NCBI GenBank assembly: GCA_947645675.1
Contig: CANSDP010000016.1
Location: 1 to 46,985 of the forward strand
DNA length: 46,985 nucleotides
Origin: an uncultured Bacillota bacterium
Lineage (GTDB): Bacteria; Bacillota; Clostridia; Oscillospirales; Oscillospiraceae
Direction of reading: 5' to 3'
This document shows positions 33,625 to 42,729 of the stretch, piece after piece. The stretch's first letter is position 1, and each line of letters begins with the position of its first letter. The translations under genes and the position numbers were made by a program. A model generated the notes under the pieces. The model worked only from the letters and a program-made list of their open reading frames with translations, searched no databases and was not told the DNA's origin.

Positions 33625-33674
33625 TAACAAAAATGGGAAAATAGTTTCATTCATTTTGCACAAAAACAGGGGTA

Positions 33675-33693
33675 TTTTTGTAAAATACAAAAA
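33675..33693. promoter_or_regulatory. Palindromic operator candidate between divergent promoters
   Basis: TTTTTGTA-N3-TACAAAAA, perfect 8-base arms. A second inverted repeat overlaps it (GTATTTT-N3-AAAATAC, 33672-33688). It lies upstream of both divergent promoters and could bind the XRE-cupin or the Crp/Fnr regulator nearby. Confidence 0.5.
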
Positions 33694-33700
33694 AATTTCA

Positions 33701-33729
33701 TTGACAGAAGGGACAGTTGTCCATATAAT
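33701..33729 (+). promoter_or_regulatory. Consensus promoter of the C-GCAxxG-C-C gene
   Basis: TTGACA (33701-33706), 17-base spacer, TATAAT (33724-33729), an exact consensus. The spacer contains GGACA-N2-TGTCC (33711-33722), a possible operator. Confidence 0.9.
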
Positions 33730-33773
33730 ACAGGTAATTTTCCTCAATGAGGAAACACAAGGAGGCTTGTACT

Positions 33774-34199
33774 ATGCTGGAGGATAAAATCAGCGCCCTT
33801 CTGGAGCAGAAGTTCCACTGCTCCCAGATCATGATGAAGGTGGGCATGGAGGCCCTGGAGCTGGAGGAGCCCAATCTGGTCAAGGCCATGAGCGGCCTGG
33901 CCGGGGGGCTGGGGGGCTGCGGCCATAACTGCGGGGCCCTCACCGGGGGCGTGTGCATGCTCAGCCTGTTCGCCGGGCGGGGCACCCCGGAGGAGGAGGC
34001 CGACCCGGACCTGGCGGTGATGGTGTCCGAGCTCCTGGCCTGGTTCGAGGAGCGCTATGGCAGTCCCGACTGCGGCGACATCATCCAGGGGGACCGGGAC
34101 AACATCCCCCGGACCTGCCCCCAGCTGATCCGCGACTGCGCCCGGAAGGCGCTGGAGATCCTGAACAGCTACGGCTTCTCCACCACAGGGCTGGAGTGA
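33774..34199 (+). CDS. C-GCAxxG-C-C family protein (DVU_1555-like)
   Basis: 141 residues. Family cysteines C16, C49, C53, C61, C100, C115 and C122 are present, with the diagnostic segment GGCGHNCGALTGGVC. Such proteins probably bind a metal or redox cofactor, and homologues sit in the Desulfovibrio aldehyde oxidoreductase cluster. It is transcribed divergently from the oxidoreductase. ATG 33774 has GGAGG 8 bases upstream. Its stop is 4 bases before the convergent Crp/Fnr gene. Confidence 0.88.
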   Translation: MLEDKISALLEQKFHCSQIMMKVGMEALELEEPNLVKAMSGLAGGLGGCGHNCGALTGGVCMLSLFAGRGTPEEEADPDLAVMVSELLAWFEERYGSPDCGDIIQGDRDNIPRTCPQLIRDCARKALEILNSYGFSTTGLE

Positions 34200-34203
34200 T
34201 CCG

Positions 34204-34827
34204 TCAGGACAGATCCAACAGTGCCTTCGGCTCCTTCAAGCGGATGGTCCGGTAGCCCAGCTCCACCCAGCCCCGCTGGGCGAAGCCGCCCAGCACCCGG
34301 CTCACCGTCACCCGGCTGACGGATACGGCGGCGGCGATGTCCTCCTGGGTGCAGGCGGCCACTCCGTCCCGGCCGGCCAGGGTGAGCAGGTAGTTGGCCA
34401 CCCGCCACCGGGCGGGCCGGAAGGCCATCTGGTCCACCTGCCCCGACAGCAGACGCACCGTCCGGGCCAGGTACTTCATCATAGCCAGGGCCAGCTCCGG
34501 GTCCCGGGCGAACTCCTGGGCCACCAGCTCCCGGTCGATGGGGACGATCTCACAGGGAGTAAGCGCCACCGCCGAGGACAACCGGGGCAGCTCGTCGAAA
34601 AAGGAGGCCTCCCCAAAGAGGTTCCCGGCGGTGTAGACGTTCAAGACCCGCTCCGCCCCGTCCTCAGACTGGATGAAGCTCTTTACCTTGCCCGATTTCA
34701 AAAAGTAGAAGCAGGTGGCCTCGGTGTCCTGCAAATAGATCAGATATCCGGGGGAGCACCGCACAGGGGGCCGGGATTTGGCAAAGGCCTCCCAGATCCC
34801 GGCGGGGAAGTCAAGCTCATGGTTCAT
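34204..34827 (-). CDS. Crp/Fnr-family transcriptional regulator
   Basis: 207 residues. The N-terminal cyclic-nucleotide-type barrel (~20-130; GNLFGEASFFDELPR) is followed by a long helix and a C-terminal winged helix (EDIAAAVSVSRVTVSRVLGGF). It lacks the Fnr N-terminal cysteine cluster. The ligand is unknown. The convergent position next to the C-GCAxxG-C-C gene suggests a link to this cluster, but the target is not known. AGGAAGGAG lies upstream of ATG 34827. Confidence 0.9.
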   Translation of the reverse strand: MNHELDFPAGIWEAFAKSRPPVRCSPGYLIYLQDTEATCFYFLKSGKVKSFIQSEDGAERVLNVYTAGNLFGEASFFDELPRLSSAVALTPCEIVPIDRELVAQEFARDPELALAMMKYLARTVRLLSGQVDQMAFRPARWRVANYLLTLAGRDGVAACTQEDIAAAVSVSRVTVSRVLGGFAQRGWVELGYRTIRLKEPKALLDLS

Positions 34828-34888
34828 ATTTGCGCTCCTTCCTGATAAAACCTGTCCCAGGTGAGAGGGGGGGAGACGGTCAGCCTGT

Positions 34889-34915
34889 AAAAAGGGACGG
34901 GGTTTACCCGTCCCT
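34889..34915 (-). terminator. Terminator of the 48-residue gene
   Basis: GGGACGGG (34894-34901) pairs with CCCGTCCC (34907-34914), and the minus strand then has a run of T (AAAAA on plus at 34889-34893). Confidence 0.75.
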
Positions 34916-34919
34916 GCTA

Positions 34920-35066
34920 TTATTGGCCTGCTCCGGCGATATACGTGTCAATGAGATGCTTTAATTCCTCAACTGTGTATGTTTTGTCGGGGTTGGCCTC
35001 CAAAATCTGTTTGAAATCAAACATAGTGGCCTTTTGAATCATTAAGATCTCTTTTTCAGACAGCAT
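34920..35066 (-). CDS. Small 48-residue acidic protein, unknown function
   Basis: ATG 35066 follows AAAGGAGG, and TAA lies at 34920-34922. The product starts [20 protein letters not shown] and ends [10 protein letters not shown]; it is helical-looking and weakly acidic with no recognised family. It has a near-consensus promoter (35096-35124) and its own terminator (34889-34915), so it looks like a real, independently expressed small gene. Apart from this gene and those two signals, 34828-35117 is empty. Confidence 0.65.
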   Translation of the reverse strand: MLSEKEILMIQKATMFDFKQILEANPDKTYTVEELKHLIDTYIAGAGQ

Positions 35067-35095
35067 ATGGTCGGCCTCCTTTCATTTTATAATTT

Positions 35096-35124
35096 ATTGT
35101 ACCATAGGTCAGAGATGTTGTCAA
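35096..35124 (-). promoter_or_regulatory. Promoter of the 48-residue gene
   Basis: Minus strand TTGACA (35119-35124), 17-base spacer, TACAAT (35096-35101). Its -35 box overlaps the leuC -35 on the other strand. Confidence 0.75.
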
Positions 35125-35147
35125 AAGATTATCTGCAATTGTATCAT
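35118..35147 (+). promoter_or_regulatory. Promoter of the leuCD-orphan-leuB operon
   Basis: TTGTCA (35118-35123), 18-base spacer, TATCAT (35142-35147). About 70 bases of leader precede leuC. Confidence 0.55.
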
Positions 35148-35217
35148 ATTTTACATTCTTTCAGAAAGCCCTGTGGTAAAATTCCCTCAACAAATCGCTA
35201 AGGAGGTAATTTACCCT

Positions 35218-36474
35218 ATGGGAATGACAATGACGCAGAAGATTTTAGCAAGGCACGCCGGAGTGGACAAGGTGGAGGCCGGACAGCTCATCGAGGCCAG
35301 GCTGGACCTGGTGCTGGGCAACGACATCACCACCCCTGTCGCCATCACCGAGTTTGAGAAGGCGGGCTTTACCCAGGTCTTTGACAAGGACAAGATCGCC
35401 ATCGTCCTGGACCACTACACCCCCTGCAAGGATATCAAGTCCGCCCAGCTGTGCAAGCAGGCCCGGGAGTTTGCCCACAAGCACCAGATCACCAACTTCT
35501 TCGATGTGGGCCAGATGGGGGTGGAGCACGCCCTCCTGCCCGAGAAGGGGCTGACCGCCCCCGGCGAGGTCATCATCGGGGCCGACTCCCATACCTGTAC
35601 CTACGGCGCTCTGGGGGCCTTCTCCACCGGCGTGGGCTCCACCGATATGGCCGCCGGTATGGCCACCGGCCTGCTGTGGTTCAAGGTGCCCTCCGCCATA
35701 AAGGTTACGCTGAAAGGCAAGCTCCAGCCCCATGTGTCCGGCAAGGACGTAATCCTCCATCTCATCGGCGAGATCGGCGTGGACGGGGCCCTTTACCAGT
35801 CTCTGGAGTTCGCCGGGGAGGGGGTTAGCTCCCTGACTATGGACGACCGGTTTACCATCTCCAACATGGCCATCGAGGCCGGGGGCAAAAACGGCATTTT
35901 CCCCGTGGACGAAAGGACCATGGAGTACATCAATGGCCGGGTGTCCCGCCCCTGCGAGGCCTTCGCCGCCGACCCGGACGCCGTCTACGACCGGGAGGTG
36001 GTCATCGACCTGGACAAGCTGGAGCCCACCGTGGCCCTGCCCCATCTGCCCGAGAATACCAAGGTGGTGTCCGAGGTGGCCGGCACCCCCATCAATCAGG
36101 TGGTGATCGGCTCCTGCACCAACGGCCGCATCGGCGACCTGCGCATCGCCGCCGCCATTATGAAGGGGAAAAAGGTGGCGGATAACGTGCGCTGCGTAGT
36201 CATTCCCGCCACCCAGGCTATTACCCTCCAGGCTATGGAGGAGGGTCTCATCCAGACCTTTATCGAGGCGGGCGCGGCGGTATCCACCCCCACCTGCGGC
36301 CCCTGCCTGGGGGGACACATGGGCGTGATGGCCGAGGGGGAGCGCACTGTCTCCACCACCAACCGGAACTTTGTGGGCCGCATGGGACACACCACCTCCG
36401 AGATCATCCTGGCCTCCCCCGCCGTGGCCGCCGCTTCCGCCATTGCCGGCTGCGTGGCCGACCCCAGAGCGTAA
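35218..36474 (+). CDS. leuC: 3-isopropylmalate dehydratase large subunit LeuC
   Basis: 418 residues (family ~420). Aconitase-type enzyme of leucine synthesis with a [4Fe-4S] cluster held by C300 (GSCTNGR), C360 and C363 ([10 protein letters not shown]). The start [11 protein letters not shown] is the common LeuC N-terminus; AAGGAGG lies just upstream. It may act on related malates, as LeuC/HacA proteins cannot be separated by eye. Confidence 0.95.
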   Translation: MGMTMTQKILARHAGVDKVEAGQLIEARLDLVLGNDITTPVAITEFEKAGFTQVFDKDKIAIVLDHYTPCKDIKSAQLCKQAREFAHKHQITNFFDVGQMGVEHALLPEKGLTAPGEVIIGADSHTCTYGALGAFSTGVGSTDMAAGMATGLLWFKVPSAIKVTLKGKLQPHVSGKDVILHLIGEIGVDGALYQSLEFAGEGVSSLTMDDRFTISNMAIEAGGKNGIFPVDERTMEYINGRVSRPCEAFAADPDAVYDREVVIDLDKLEPTVALPHLPENTKVVSEVAGTPINQVVIGSCTNGRIGDLRIAAAIMKGKKVADNVRCVVIPATQAITLQAMEEGLIQTFIEAGAAVSTPTCGPCLGGHMGVMAEGERTVSTTNRNFVGRMGHTTSEIILASPAVAAASAIAGCVADPRA

Positions 36475-36492
36475 GAGAAAGGAGCGAATACC

Positions 36493-36978
36493 ATGAAAGT
36501 TTACAAATACGGCGCCAATGTGGACACCGACGTGATTATCCCGGCGCGGCACCTGAACGACCCCTCCCCGGCGGCTCTGGCCAGCCACTGCATGGAGGAC
36601 ATCGACGCAGACTTTGCCTCCACCGTGGAGGCGGGGGACATCATTGTGGCCGGGCCCAACTTCGGCTGCGGCTCCAGCCGGGAGCACGCCCCCCTGGCCA
36701 TCAAATCCTGCGGGGTGAAGTGCGTGATCGCCCCCTCCTTTGCCCGCATCTTCTACCGCAACGCCATCAACATCGGCTTCCCCATCGTGGAGTGCCCCCA
36801 GGCGGCGGAGGAGATCCAGGCCGGAGACCAGGTGGAGGTGGATTTCGCCAGCGGCACCATCACCGACACCACCACCGGCAAGACCTACCAGGCCGCGCCC
36901 TTCCCGGAGTTTATCGACGGCATCATCCAGAGCGGCGGACTGCTCAACTCCCTGAAGGAGCGGGGGGTGGCGAAGTAA
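36493..36978 (+). CDS. leuD: 3-isopropylmalate dehydratase small subunit LeuD
   Basis: 161 residues. Swivelling small subunit with DTDVIIPARHL, NFGCGSSREHAP and FARIFYRNAINIG, all typical of LeuD. It follows leuC by 18 bases and its TAA overlaps the next ATG (TAATG). Confidence 0.96.
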   Translation: MKVYKYGANVDTDVIIPARHLNDPSPAALASHCMEDIDADFASTVEAGDIIVAGPNFGCGSSREHAPLAIKSCGVKCVIAPSFARIFYRNAINIGFPIVECPQAAEEIQAGDQVEVDFASGTITDTTTGKTYQAAPFPEFIDGIIQSGGLLNSLKERGVAK

Positions 36979-37298
36979 TGTCGGCCATCGTCATCAGCAT
37001 GGATTCCCGGAAGATGGAAAATCCCGATTTGGATATCCGCTACCTCCTGCCTGACCGCATCGAGGAGTGGTCGGAGGGGGCTGTATCGGACGACGGCTAT
37101 GACTATGTGGACGAGGAGGGGCACATCCTGGCGGTCTGGCTGGAGACCGAGGACGCGGAGGGCTGGTGGCCCAAGATCGTGGAGCTGCTGAAAACGGAGC
37201 AGTTTTGTGAAAATGACCTGTCACGGTCCGCCCAGGTGCTGATTTCTGAGGAGTCAGGCGCGGAGTTTGAGAAGTGCCGCCAGGTCTGGCCGGAGTAA
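36978..37298 (+). CDS. Hypothetical protein inside the leucine operon
   Basis: 106 residues, starting at the ATG that overlaps the leuD stop, so translation is coupled. The sequence is acidic, with WSEGAVSDDGYDYVDEEGH and WLETEDAEGWWPKIVELL. There is no signal peptide, membrane segment or known domain. It sits between leuD and leuB in the same strand and spacing, so it is co-expressed, but no function can be assigned. Confidence 0.75.
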   Translation: MSAIVISMDSRKMENPDLDIRYLLPDRIEEWSEGAVSDDGYDYVDEEGHILAVWLETEDAEGWWPKIVELLKTEQFCENDLSRSAQVLISEESGAEFEKCRQVWPE

Positions 37299-37316
37299 AA
37301 ATAAGGAGTGAACAGC

Positions 37317-38384
37317 ATGAATTATAAAATTGCTCTCATCAAGGGCGACGGCATCGGCCCCGAGGTAGTGGGGGAGGCCGTCAAGGTGATGGACGCCATC
37401 GGCGAGAAATTCGGCCATAAATTTGAGTATGTGGATATCCTCATGGGCGGCTGCGCCATCGACGCGGTGGGCAAGAGCTATCCCGAGGGCACCGCTGAAA
37501 AGTGCAAGGAGTGTGACGCTGTCCTGCTGGGGGCGGTGGGCGGACCCAAGTGGGGCCACTCTACCGACCCGGACAAGCGGCCCGAGACCGCCCTGCTGTC
37601 CATCCGCAAGGACCTGGGGCTGTACGCCAACCTCCGCCCCGCCGCCCTTCAGCCCGCCCTGGCCGATGCCTGTCCCCTGAAAAACGACAAAAACATCGAC
37701 CTGATGATCGTCCGGGAGCTGACCGGCGGGGTGTACTTCGGCAAGAAGAACCGCTATCAGACCGAGGACCGGGGGGAGGAGGCCAGCGACCTGATGGCCT
37801 ACTCCGAGAAGGAGATCGAGCGCATCGGCCGCCGGGGCTTTGAGCTGGCCCGCCTGCGGGGCAGGAAGCTGGCCAGCGTGGACAAGGCCAACGTGCTGGA
37901 GACCTCCCGCCTGTGGCGGCAGGTGATGCACCGGCTGGCGGAGGAGTACCCAGACGTCCAGTATGAGGACGTGCTGGTGGACAACGCCGCCATGCAGCTG
38001 GTGAGGGACCCGGGACAGTTTGACGTGGTGGTCACCGAGAACATGTTCGGCGACATTCTGTCTGACGAGGCGTCCATGATTACCGGCTCCATCGGGCTGC
38101 TGCCCTCCGCCTCCATCGGCGACACCGCCCCTGGGCTGTATGAGCCCATCCACGGCTCCGCCCCCGACATCGCCGGCCAGGACAAGGCCAACCCCATCGC
38201 CACCATCCTGTCGGTGGCTATGATGTTCCGCTACTCCTTCGACCTGCCCGCCGAGGCTAAGGCCATCGAGACGGCGGTGGACGCCGTTCTCAACGAGGGC
38301 TGGCGCACCGCCGACATCGCCAAGCCCGGCGAGGAAGTGGTTGGGACCCTGAAAATGGGCGGGCTGATTCGGGAAAGATTATAA
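37317..38384 (+). CDS. leuB: 3-isopropylmalate dehydrogenase LeuB
   Basis: 355 residues. NAD-dependent decarboxylating dehydrogenase. It shows [42 protein letters not shown] and [17 protein letters not shown] 37317 is chosen because AAGGAG lies 8 bases upstream; a GTG 9 bases earlier is too close. leuA is not in the window. Confidence 0.96.
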   Translation: MNYKIALIKGDGIGPEVVGEAVKVMDAIGEKFGHKFEYVDILMGGCAIDAVGKSYPEGTAEKCKECDAVLLGAVGGPKWGHSTDPDKRPETALLSIRKDLGLYANLRPAALQPALADACPLKNDKNIDLMIVRELTGGVYFGKKNRYQTEDRGEEASDLMAYSEKEIERIGRRGFELARLRGRKLASVDKANVLETSRLWRQVMHRLAEEYPDVQYEDVLVDNAAMQLVRDPGQFDVVVTENMFGDILSDEASMITGSIGLLPSASIGDTAPGLYEPIHGSAPDIAGQDKANPIATILSVAMMFRYSFDLPAEAKAIETAVDAVLNEGWRTADIAKPGEEVVGTLKMGGLIRERL

Positions 38385-38400
38385 ATAATCGTCTAAAAAC

Positions 38401-38459
38401 TGGACAAACTGGTTCTGTTTAGGTATAATATACAGGAGCGGCGTCTCAACGGCGCCGCT
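38401..38459 (+). promoter_or_regulatory. Promoter and leader hairpin of the MBOAT operon
   Basis: TGGACA (38401-38406), 17-base spacer, TATAAT (38424-38429). The transcript would start close to a stem, AGCGGCG (38437-38443) with CGCCGCT (38453-38459), followed by TCTTCTATTTT. This could stabilise the 5' end or act as a weak attenuator. Confidence 0.65.
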
Positions 38460-38489
38460 TCTTCTATTTTGAGAGAAAGAGGACCGGTC

Positions 38490-39902
38490 ATGGTATTCAG
38501 CAGTTTGATTTTTTTGCTGTTCTTTCTAACCGCCCTGTATGTCTGCTATTTCATCGTTCCGCGCCGGTGGCGCTGGCTGCGCAACTGCGTGCTGTTGGTG
38601 TTCAGTCTGTTCTTTTACCGCTGCGGCGGGGCGGACTATCTGCCTTTGCTCCTGGCCTCCATTCTGATTAACTATTTTGGGGGCTTGCTGGCCGCGTCGG
38701 AGCGCCCCGCCCTGCGGAAGCTGGGGCTGTGGGGGGCGGCGGCGCTGGGGCTGGGACTGCTTGGCTGGTTCAAATACGCCGGCTTCGCGGCGGAGAACCT
38801 GGCGGCGCTGGGTCTGCCTGTGGAGGTACCCCAGATCGTCCTGCCCATCGGCATCTCCTTCTTCACCTTCCAAGGGCTGAGCTACGTCATCGATGTCTAC
38901 CGGGGGGACGCCCGGTGCCAGAAAAATCCCCTGTACGTGGCCCTGTATGTGGCCCTCTTCCCCCAGCTGGTGGCCGGGCCCATCGTCCGGTACACCACGG
39001 TGGAGGAGGAGATCGTCCAACGGAACGAGTCGCTGGAGGAGTTTTCCCAGGGCGTGGTCCGTTTTTTGTTCGGCCTGGGGAAGAAGATGCTGCTGGCCAA
39101 CGCTATGGGGGAGATTGCCGACGGGGTATTCGCCCAGTCCCCGGAGACCATGGCCCTGTCCCTTGCCTGGATCGGGGCGGCGGCCTATACCTTCCAGATC
39201 TATTTTGACTTCTCCGCCTACTCCGATATGGCCATCGGCCTGGGCCGGATGTTTGGCTTCCATTTTTTGGAGAATTTCAACTACCCTTATATCTCCAAAT
39301 CCATCGCCGAGTTCTGGCGGCGGTGGCACATCTCCCTTGCCTCCTGGTTCCGGGACTATGTATACATCCCCCTGGGGGGGAGCCGGTGCTCGGTGGGGCG
39401 TAATGTCCGCAATATGGCGGTGGTGTGGCTGTTAACCGGCCTGTGGCACGGGGCGGCCTGGACCTATGTGGCCTGGGGCGGAATGATGCTGGTCCTGCTG
39501 GCGGGGGAGAAATACTGCTGGGGCAGGGGCCTGTCCCGCCTGCCCGGACCGGTTCAGCACCTGTACACCATCGTGCTGGTGGTGTTCAGCATGGTCATGT
39601 TCCGCTCCAGCGGCATCGGCTATGGCCTGAGCTATTTCCGGTCCATGGTGGGCCTGGGCGGACGGCCCGACGGGCAGGCGGTGTACTATCTGCTGGAGTA
39701 CTGGCCGGAGTGGATCGCCTGCGTGCTGGCGTCGCTCCCCGTCAAGGTGTGGGCGCAGAGGTCGCTGGAGCGGCGGGAGGGCCCCCTGCCCGCCCTGACC
39801 CTGGAGTGGGGCCCCAAGATCGCCGCCCTGGGGCTGCTGGGCCTGTCCTATACCAAGCTGGCTACGGGCAGCTTTAACCCATTTATCTATTTTCAGTTTT
39901 AA
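38490..39902 (+). CDS. MBOAT family O-acyltransferase (AlgI/DltB-like)
   Basis: 470 residues with about ten membrane helices. The MBOAT signature includes FWRRWHISLASWFRDYVYIPLGGSR (H280) and LTGLWHGAAW (catalytic H320). It would move an acyl (acetyl) group across the membrane onto a surface polymer. The partner at 39950-41167 is the usual second component. ATG 38490 follows an AGAGGA site; an in-frame ATG at 38469 lacks one. Confidence 0.92.
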   Translation: MVFSSLIFLLFFLTALYVCYFIVPRRWRWLRNCVLLVFSLFFYRCGGADYLPLLLASILINYFGGLLAASERPALRKLGLWGAAALGLGLLGWFKYAGFAAENLAALGLPVEVPQIVLPIGISFFTFQGLSYVIDVYRGDARCQKNPLYVALYVALFPQLVAGPIVRYTTVEEEIVQRNESLEEFSQGVVRFLFGLGKKMLLANAMGEIADGVFAQSPETMALSLAWIGAAAYTFQIYFDFSAYSDMAIGLGRMFGFHFLENFNYPYISKSIAEFWRRWHISLASWFRDYVYIPLGGSRCSVGRNVRNMAVVWLLTGLWHGAAWTYVAWGGMMLVLLAGEKYCWGRGLSRLPGPVQHLYTIVLVVFSMVMFRSSGIGYGLSYFRSMVGLGGRPDGQAVYYLLEYWPEWIACVLASLPVKVWAQRSLERREGPLPALTLEWGPKIAALGLLGLSYTKLATGSFNPFIYFQF

Positions 39903-39949
39903 GGCCGTTCCCGCCCTCCAGGCGGGAAGAGAAGGCAAGGAGAGGGACC

Positions 39950-41167
39950 ATGAAACCAAAGAAAACGCGCCGCGCCTCCGACCTGTTTATCAGCTTCTGC
40001 TTTTTGGCCTTCCTATTCGTAGGGATGGCCGCCACGCTGCTTCGGAACTCGGAGGAGTACTCCTTTTTTGAAAACCGTATGCTGGCCGCTATGCCGAAGT
40101 ATACGCCGGAGGGGGACGGGAACGGGAGCTATGTCAATCAGCTGGAGACCTATCTCTCCGACCACGCCGCCCTGCGGACCACGCTGCTCAGATTAAAGAC
40201 CAAAGCGGACCTGGCGCTCCGCCGCCCGGTGGTGAACGACGTGGTGGTGGGGGACGGGATTCTCCTGCCCTACCTTCCGGCGGAGCAGACGGACGAGGCA
40301 GATATCGCCGAACAGGCCGTCTTTATGGCGGACAACCTGAAGGGGATCAGCGACCTGGTCTCCAGCTGCGGCGGGCACTATTTCTATGTCCACGTCCCCT
40401 GCCAGTACGCCTGCTACCCGGACCGCTACCCCTGGTTTCTCAACAACCGGGAGCAAATCTCCCAGCTGAGCGTGGACTGTCTGACCCGGGAGCTGGCGGC
40501 CCGGGGGGTCAATTTTGTGGATGTGTCCATCGACTACTGGGCGGAGGGGAGGCCGGAGAAGTTCGGCTCCATCGGGGACGACCACTACAGCATGTACGGG
40601 GCGTTTTTCGCCTATCAGCGGGTGCTGGAGCAGGTGGTGGAGCGCACCGGCCTGGATATCCCCATACTCCGGGACGAGGACGTAAACATCCAGCCGCTGG
40701 CAAACCCCTATCTGGGCTCCCGGGAGCGGAAGCTGCTGGGCCTGATCGACCTGGAGGAGCCGCTGTATGTCCTCCACCCCTGGGAGTGGGTGCCCTTCAC
40801 CCGGATCGACGGCGGGGAGGAAAGCCGGAGCAGTGTATACGCCCTGCCCTACAACCCCTGGGACCAGCTGACCTATAACCTCTATATGGGCGGCGACCTG
40901 ACCGAGAGCTTCATCGATACCCACCGTCCGGAGCTGCCCAGCGTCCTCATTTACGGCGACAGCTTCACCAACGCCATGGAGTGCGTGCTGTACCTCAGCT
41001 TTGACAAGATGTATTCCTTGGACATGCGCCACTATGAGGGGATGTCTCTCACCGACTATATCCAGATGGTTAAGCCCGATGTGGTGCTCTGCGTCCGGGA
41101 TACCTACACCCTCCTGGACCCCAGCGACAACGGGGGCGTGGCAGACGCCGGGGATGAGTCATTTTAA
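39950..41167 (+). CDS. AlgX/AlgJ-like DHHW-family protein, acetylation partner
   Basis: 405 residues. One N-terminal membrane anchor (~12-31) is followed by an extracellular SGNH-like domain: a DHHW-type motif (DDHYSMYG, 210-217) and a catalytic GDSF (336-339, S338). It would transfer the acetyl group delivered by the MBOAT protein to a polysaccharide or cell-wall polymer. The gene is 47 bases after the MBOAT stop, with AAGGAGAG upstream of ATG. Confidence 0.85.
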   Translation: MKPKKTRRASDLFISFCFLAFLFVGMAATLLRNSEEYSFFENRMLAAMPKYTPEGDGNGSYVNQLETYLSDHAALRTTLLRLKTKADLALRRPVVNDVVVGDGILLPYLPAEQTDEADIAEQAVFMADNLKGISDLVSSCGGHYFYVHVPCQYACYPDRYPWFLNNREQISQLSVDCLTRELAARGVNFVDVSIDYWAEGRPEKFGSIGDDHYSMYGAFFAYQRVLEQVVERTGLDIPILRDEDVNIQPLANPYLGSRERKLLGLIDLEEPLYVLHPWEWVPFTRIDGGEESRSSVYALPYNPWDQLTYNLYMGGDLTESFIDTHRPELPSVLIYGDSFTNAMECVLYLSFDKMYSLDMRHYEGMSLTDYIQMVKPDVVLCVRDTYTLLDPSDNGGVADAGDESF

Positions 41168-41194
41168 AATTTCATGAAAATTTCCCCCATGATG

Positions 41195-41245
41195 TGGCAA
41201 ACGGGGGAGAAATAGGCTATAATGGGGGACGGGAAAACCGTCCCC
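41195..41245 (+). promoter_or_regulatory. Promoter and leader hairpin of purB
   Basis: TGGCAA (41195-41200), 17-base spacer, TATAAT (41218-41223). A stem GGGGACGG (41225-41232) with CCGTCCCC (41238-41245), loop GAAAA, sits at the predicted start of the transcript. Confidence 0.7.
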
Positions 41246-41274
41246 TATATCATGAGAAAAATGAGGTCGATATC

Positions 41275-42711
41275 ATGTCAACCAATCGCTATGAAAGCCC
41301 TCTGTCCTCCCGCTATGCCAGCGGCGAGATGCAGTATATCTTTTCCCCCGACAAAAAGTTTTCCACCTGGCGCCGGCTGTGGGTGGCGCTGGCCCGGGCG
41401 GAGATGGAGCTGGGCCTGCCCGTCACCCAGGAGCAGGTGGACGAGCTGGAGGCCCACCTTACCGACATCGACTATGAAAAGGCCGCCCAGTGGGAGAAAA
41501 AGCTGCGCCATGACGTGATGGCCCACGTCCACACCTACGGCGAGCTGTGCCCCAAGGCCATGCCCATCATCCATCTGGGGGCCACCAGCTGCTACGTGGG
41601 GGACAACACCGACGTGATCCTCATGCGGGAGGGGCTGGAGCTGGTTCGGGACAAGGTGGTCCGGGTGCTGGCCCATCTGGCCAAATTCGCGGAGGAATAT
41701 AAGGCACTGCCCACATTGGGCTTCACCCATTTCCAGGCCGCCCAGCTGGTCACTGTGGGCAAGCGGGCCTCCCTGTGGATGAACGAGCTGCTTATGGACC
41801 TGGAGGAGATCGAGCACCGCATCTCCACCCTGGCCCTCCTGGGCTCCAAGGGCACCACCGGCACTCAGGCCTCCTTCCTGGAGCTGTTCGAGGGGGACCA
41901 TGAAAAAGTGCGCCTGCTGGAGGAGAAAATTGCCCGGGAAATGGGCTTTGACGCCGTGGTCCCGGTGAGCGGCCAGACCTATTCCCGGAAGCTGGACTAC
42001 AACGTGGTGTCCACCCTGGCCGGGGTGGCCCAGTCCGCCAGCAAATTTGCCACCGACCTGCGGCTGCTGTGCCACCTGAAGGAGGTGGAGGAGCCCTTTG
42101 AGAAAAACCAGATTGGCTCCTCGGCCATGCCCTACAAGCGCAACCCCATGCGGTGTGAGCGCATCTGCTCTCTGGCCCGGTATGTCATCGTGGACGTGGG
42201 CAACCCGGCCATTACCACCGCCACCCAGTGGTTTGAGCGCACCCTGGACGACTCGGCCAACAAGCGGCTCAGCGTCCCCGAGGCCTTCCTGGCGGTGGAC
42301 GCCATCCTGAACATCTGGGCCAACGTGGCCTCCGGGCTGGTAGTCCACCCCAAGGTAATCGAGAAGCACGTGCTGGAGGAGCTGTCCTTTATGGCCAGCG
42401 AGAACATCATGATGGACGCCGTCAAGCGGGGTGGGGACCGGCAGGCGCTCCATGAGCGCATCCGGGTGCTGTCCCAGGAGGCGGGCCATAACGTGAAGGA
42501 GCTGGGCCTGTCCAACAACCTCATCGACCTGATGGCCGCCGACCCCGCCTTCGGCATGACAAAAGCGGAGCTGTCCGCCCACCTGGACCCCGCCGCCTAC
42601 ACCGGCCGCTGCGTCCAACAGGTTGAGGCCTTCCTGTCCCAGTGTGTCGCCCCCGTGCTGGAGCGGTACGCCGGGGCGCTGGAGGGGAAAGAGACCGAGC
42701 TGAATGTGTAA
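41275..42711 (+). CDS. purB: Adenylosuccinate lyase PurB
   Basis: 478 residues. Lyase of the fumarase superfamily in purine synthesis. It shows HDVMAHVHTYG, GATSCYVGDN, and the signature GSSAMPYKRNPMRCE with the catalytic-loop Ser. The length fits the bacterial/human-type PurB. The ATG 41275 start gives MSTNRYESPLSSRYAS, standard for this clade, with a weak GAGGT site. Confidence 0.95.
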   Translation: MSTNRYESPLSSRYASGEMQYIFSPDKKFSTWRRLWVALARAEMELGLPVTQEQVDELEAHLTDIDYEKAAQWEKKLRHDVMAHVHTYGELCPKAMPIIHLGATSCYVGDNTDVILMREGLELVRDKVVRVLAHLAKFAEEYKALPTLGFTHFQAAQLVTVGKRASLWMNELLMDLEEIEHRISTLALLGSKGTTGTQASFLELFEGDHEKVRLLEEKIAREMGFDAVVPVSGQTYSRKLDYNVVSTLAGVAQSASKFATDLRLLCHLKEVEEPFEKNQIGSSAMPYKRNPMRCERICSLARYVIVDVGNPAITTATQWFERTLDDSANKRLSVPEAFLAVDAILNIWANVASGLVVHPKVIEKHVLEELSFMASENIMMDAVKRGGDRQALHERIRVLSQEAGHNVKELGLSNNLIDLMAADPAFGMTKAELSAHLDPAAYTGRCVQQVEAFLSQCVAPVLERYAGALEGKETELNV

Positions 42712-42729
42712 GGAAAGGCAGGATACACC

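Noticed and set aside
28058-34199. Selenocysteine (in-frame TGA) in the redox protein, oxidoreductase or C-GCAxxG-C-C protein
   Set aside because: None of these frames contains an internal TGA, and no selenocysteine insertion hairpin was noticed.
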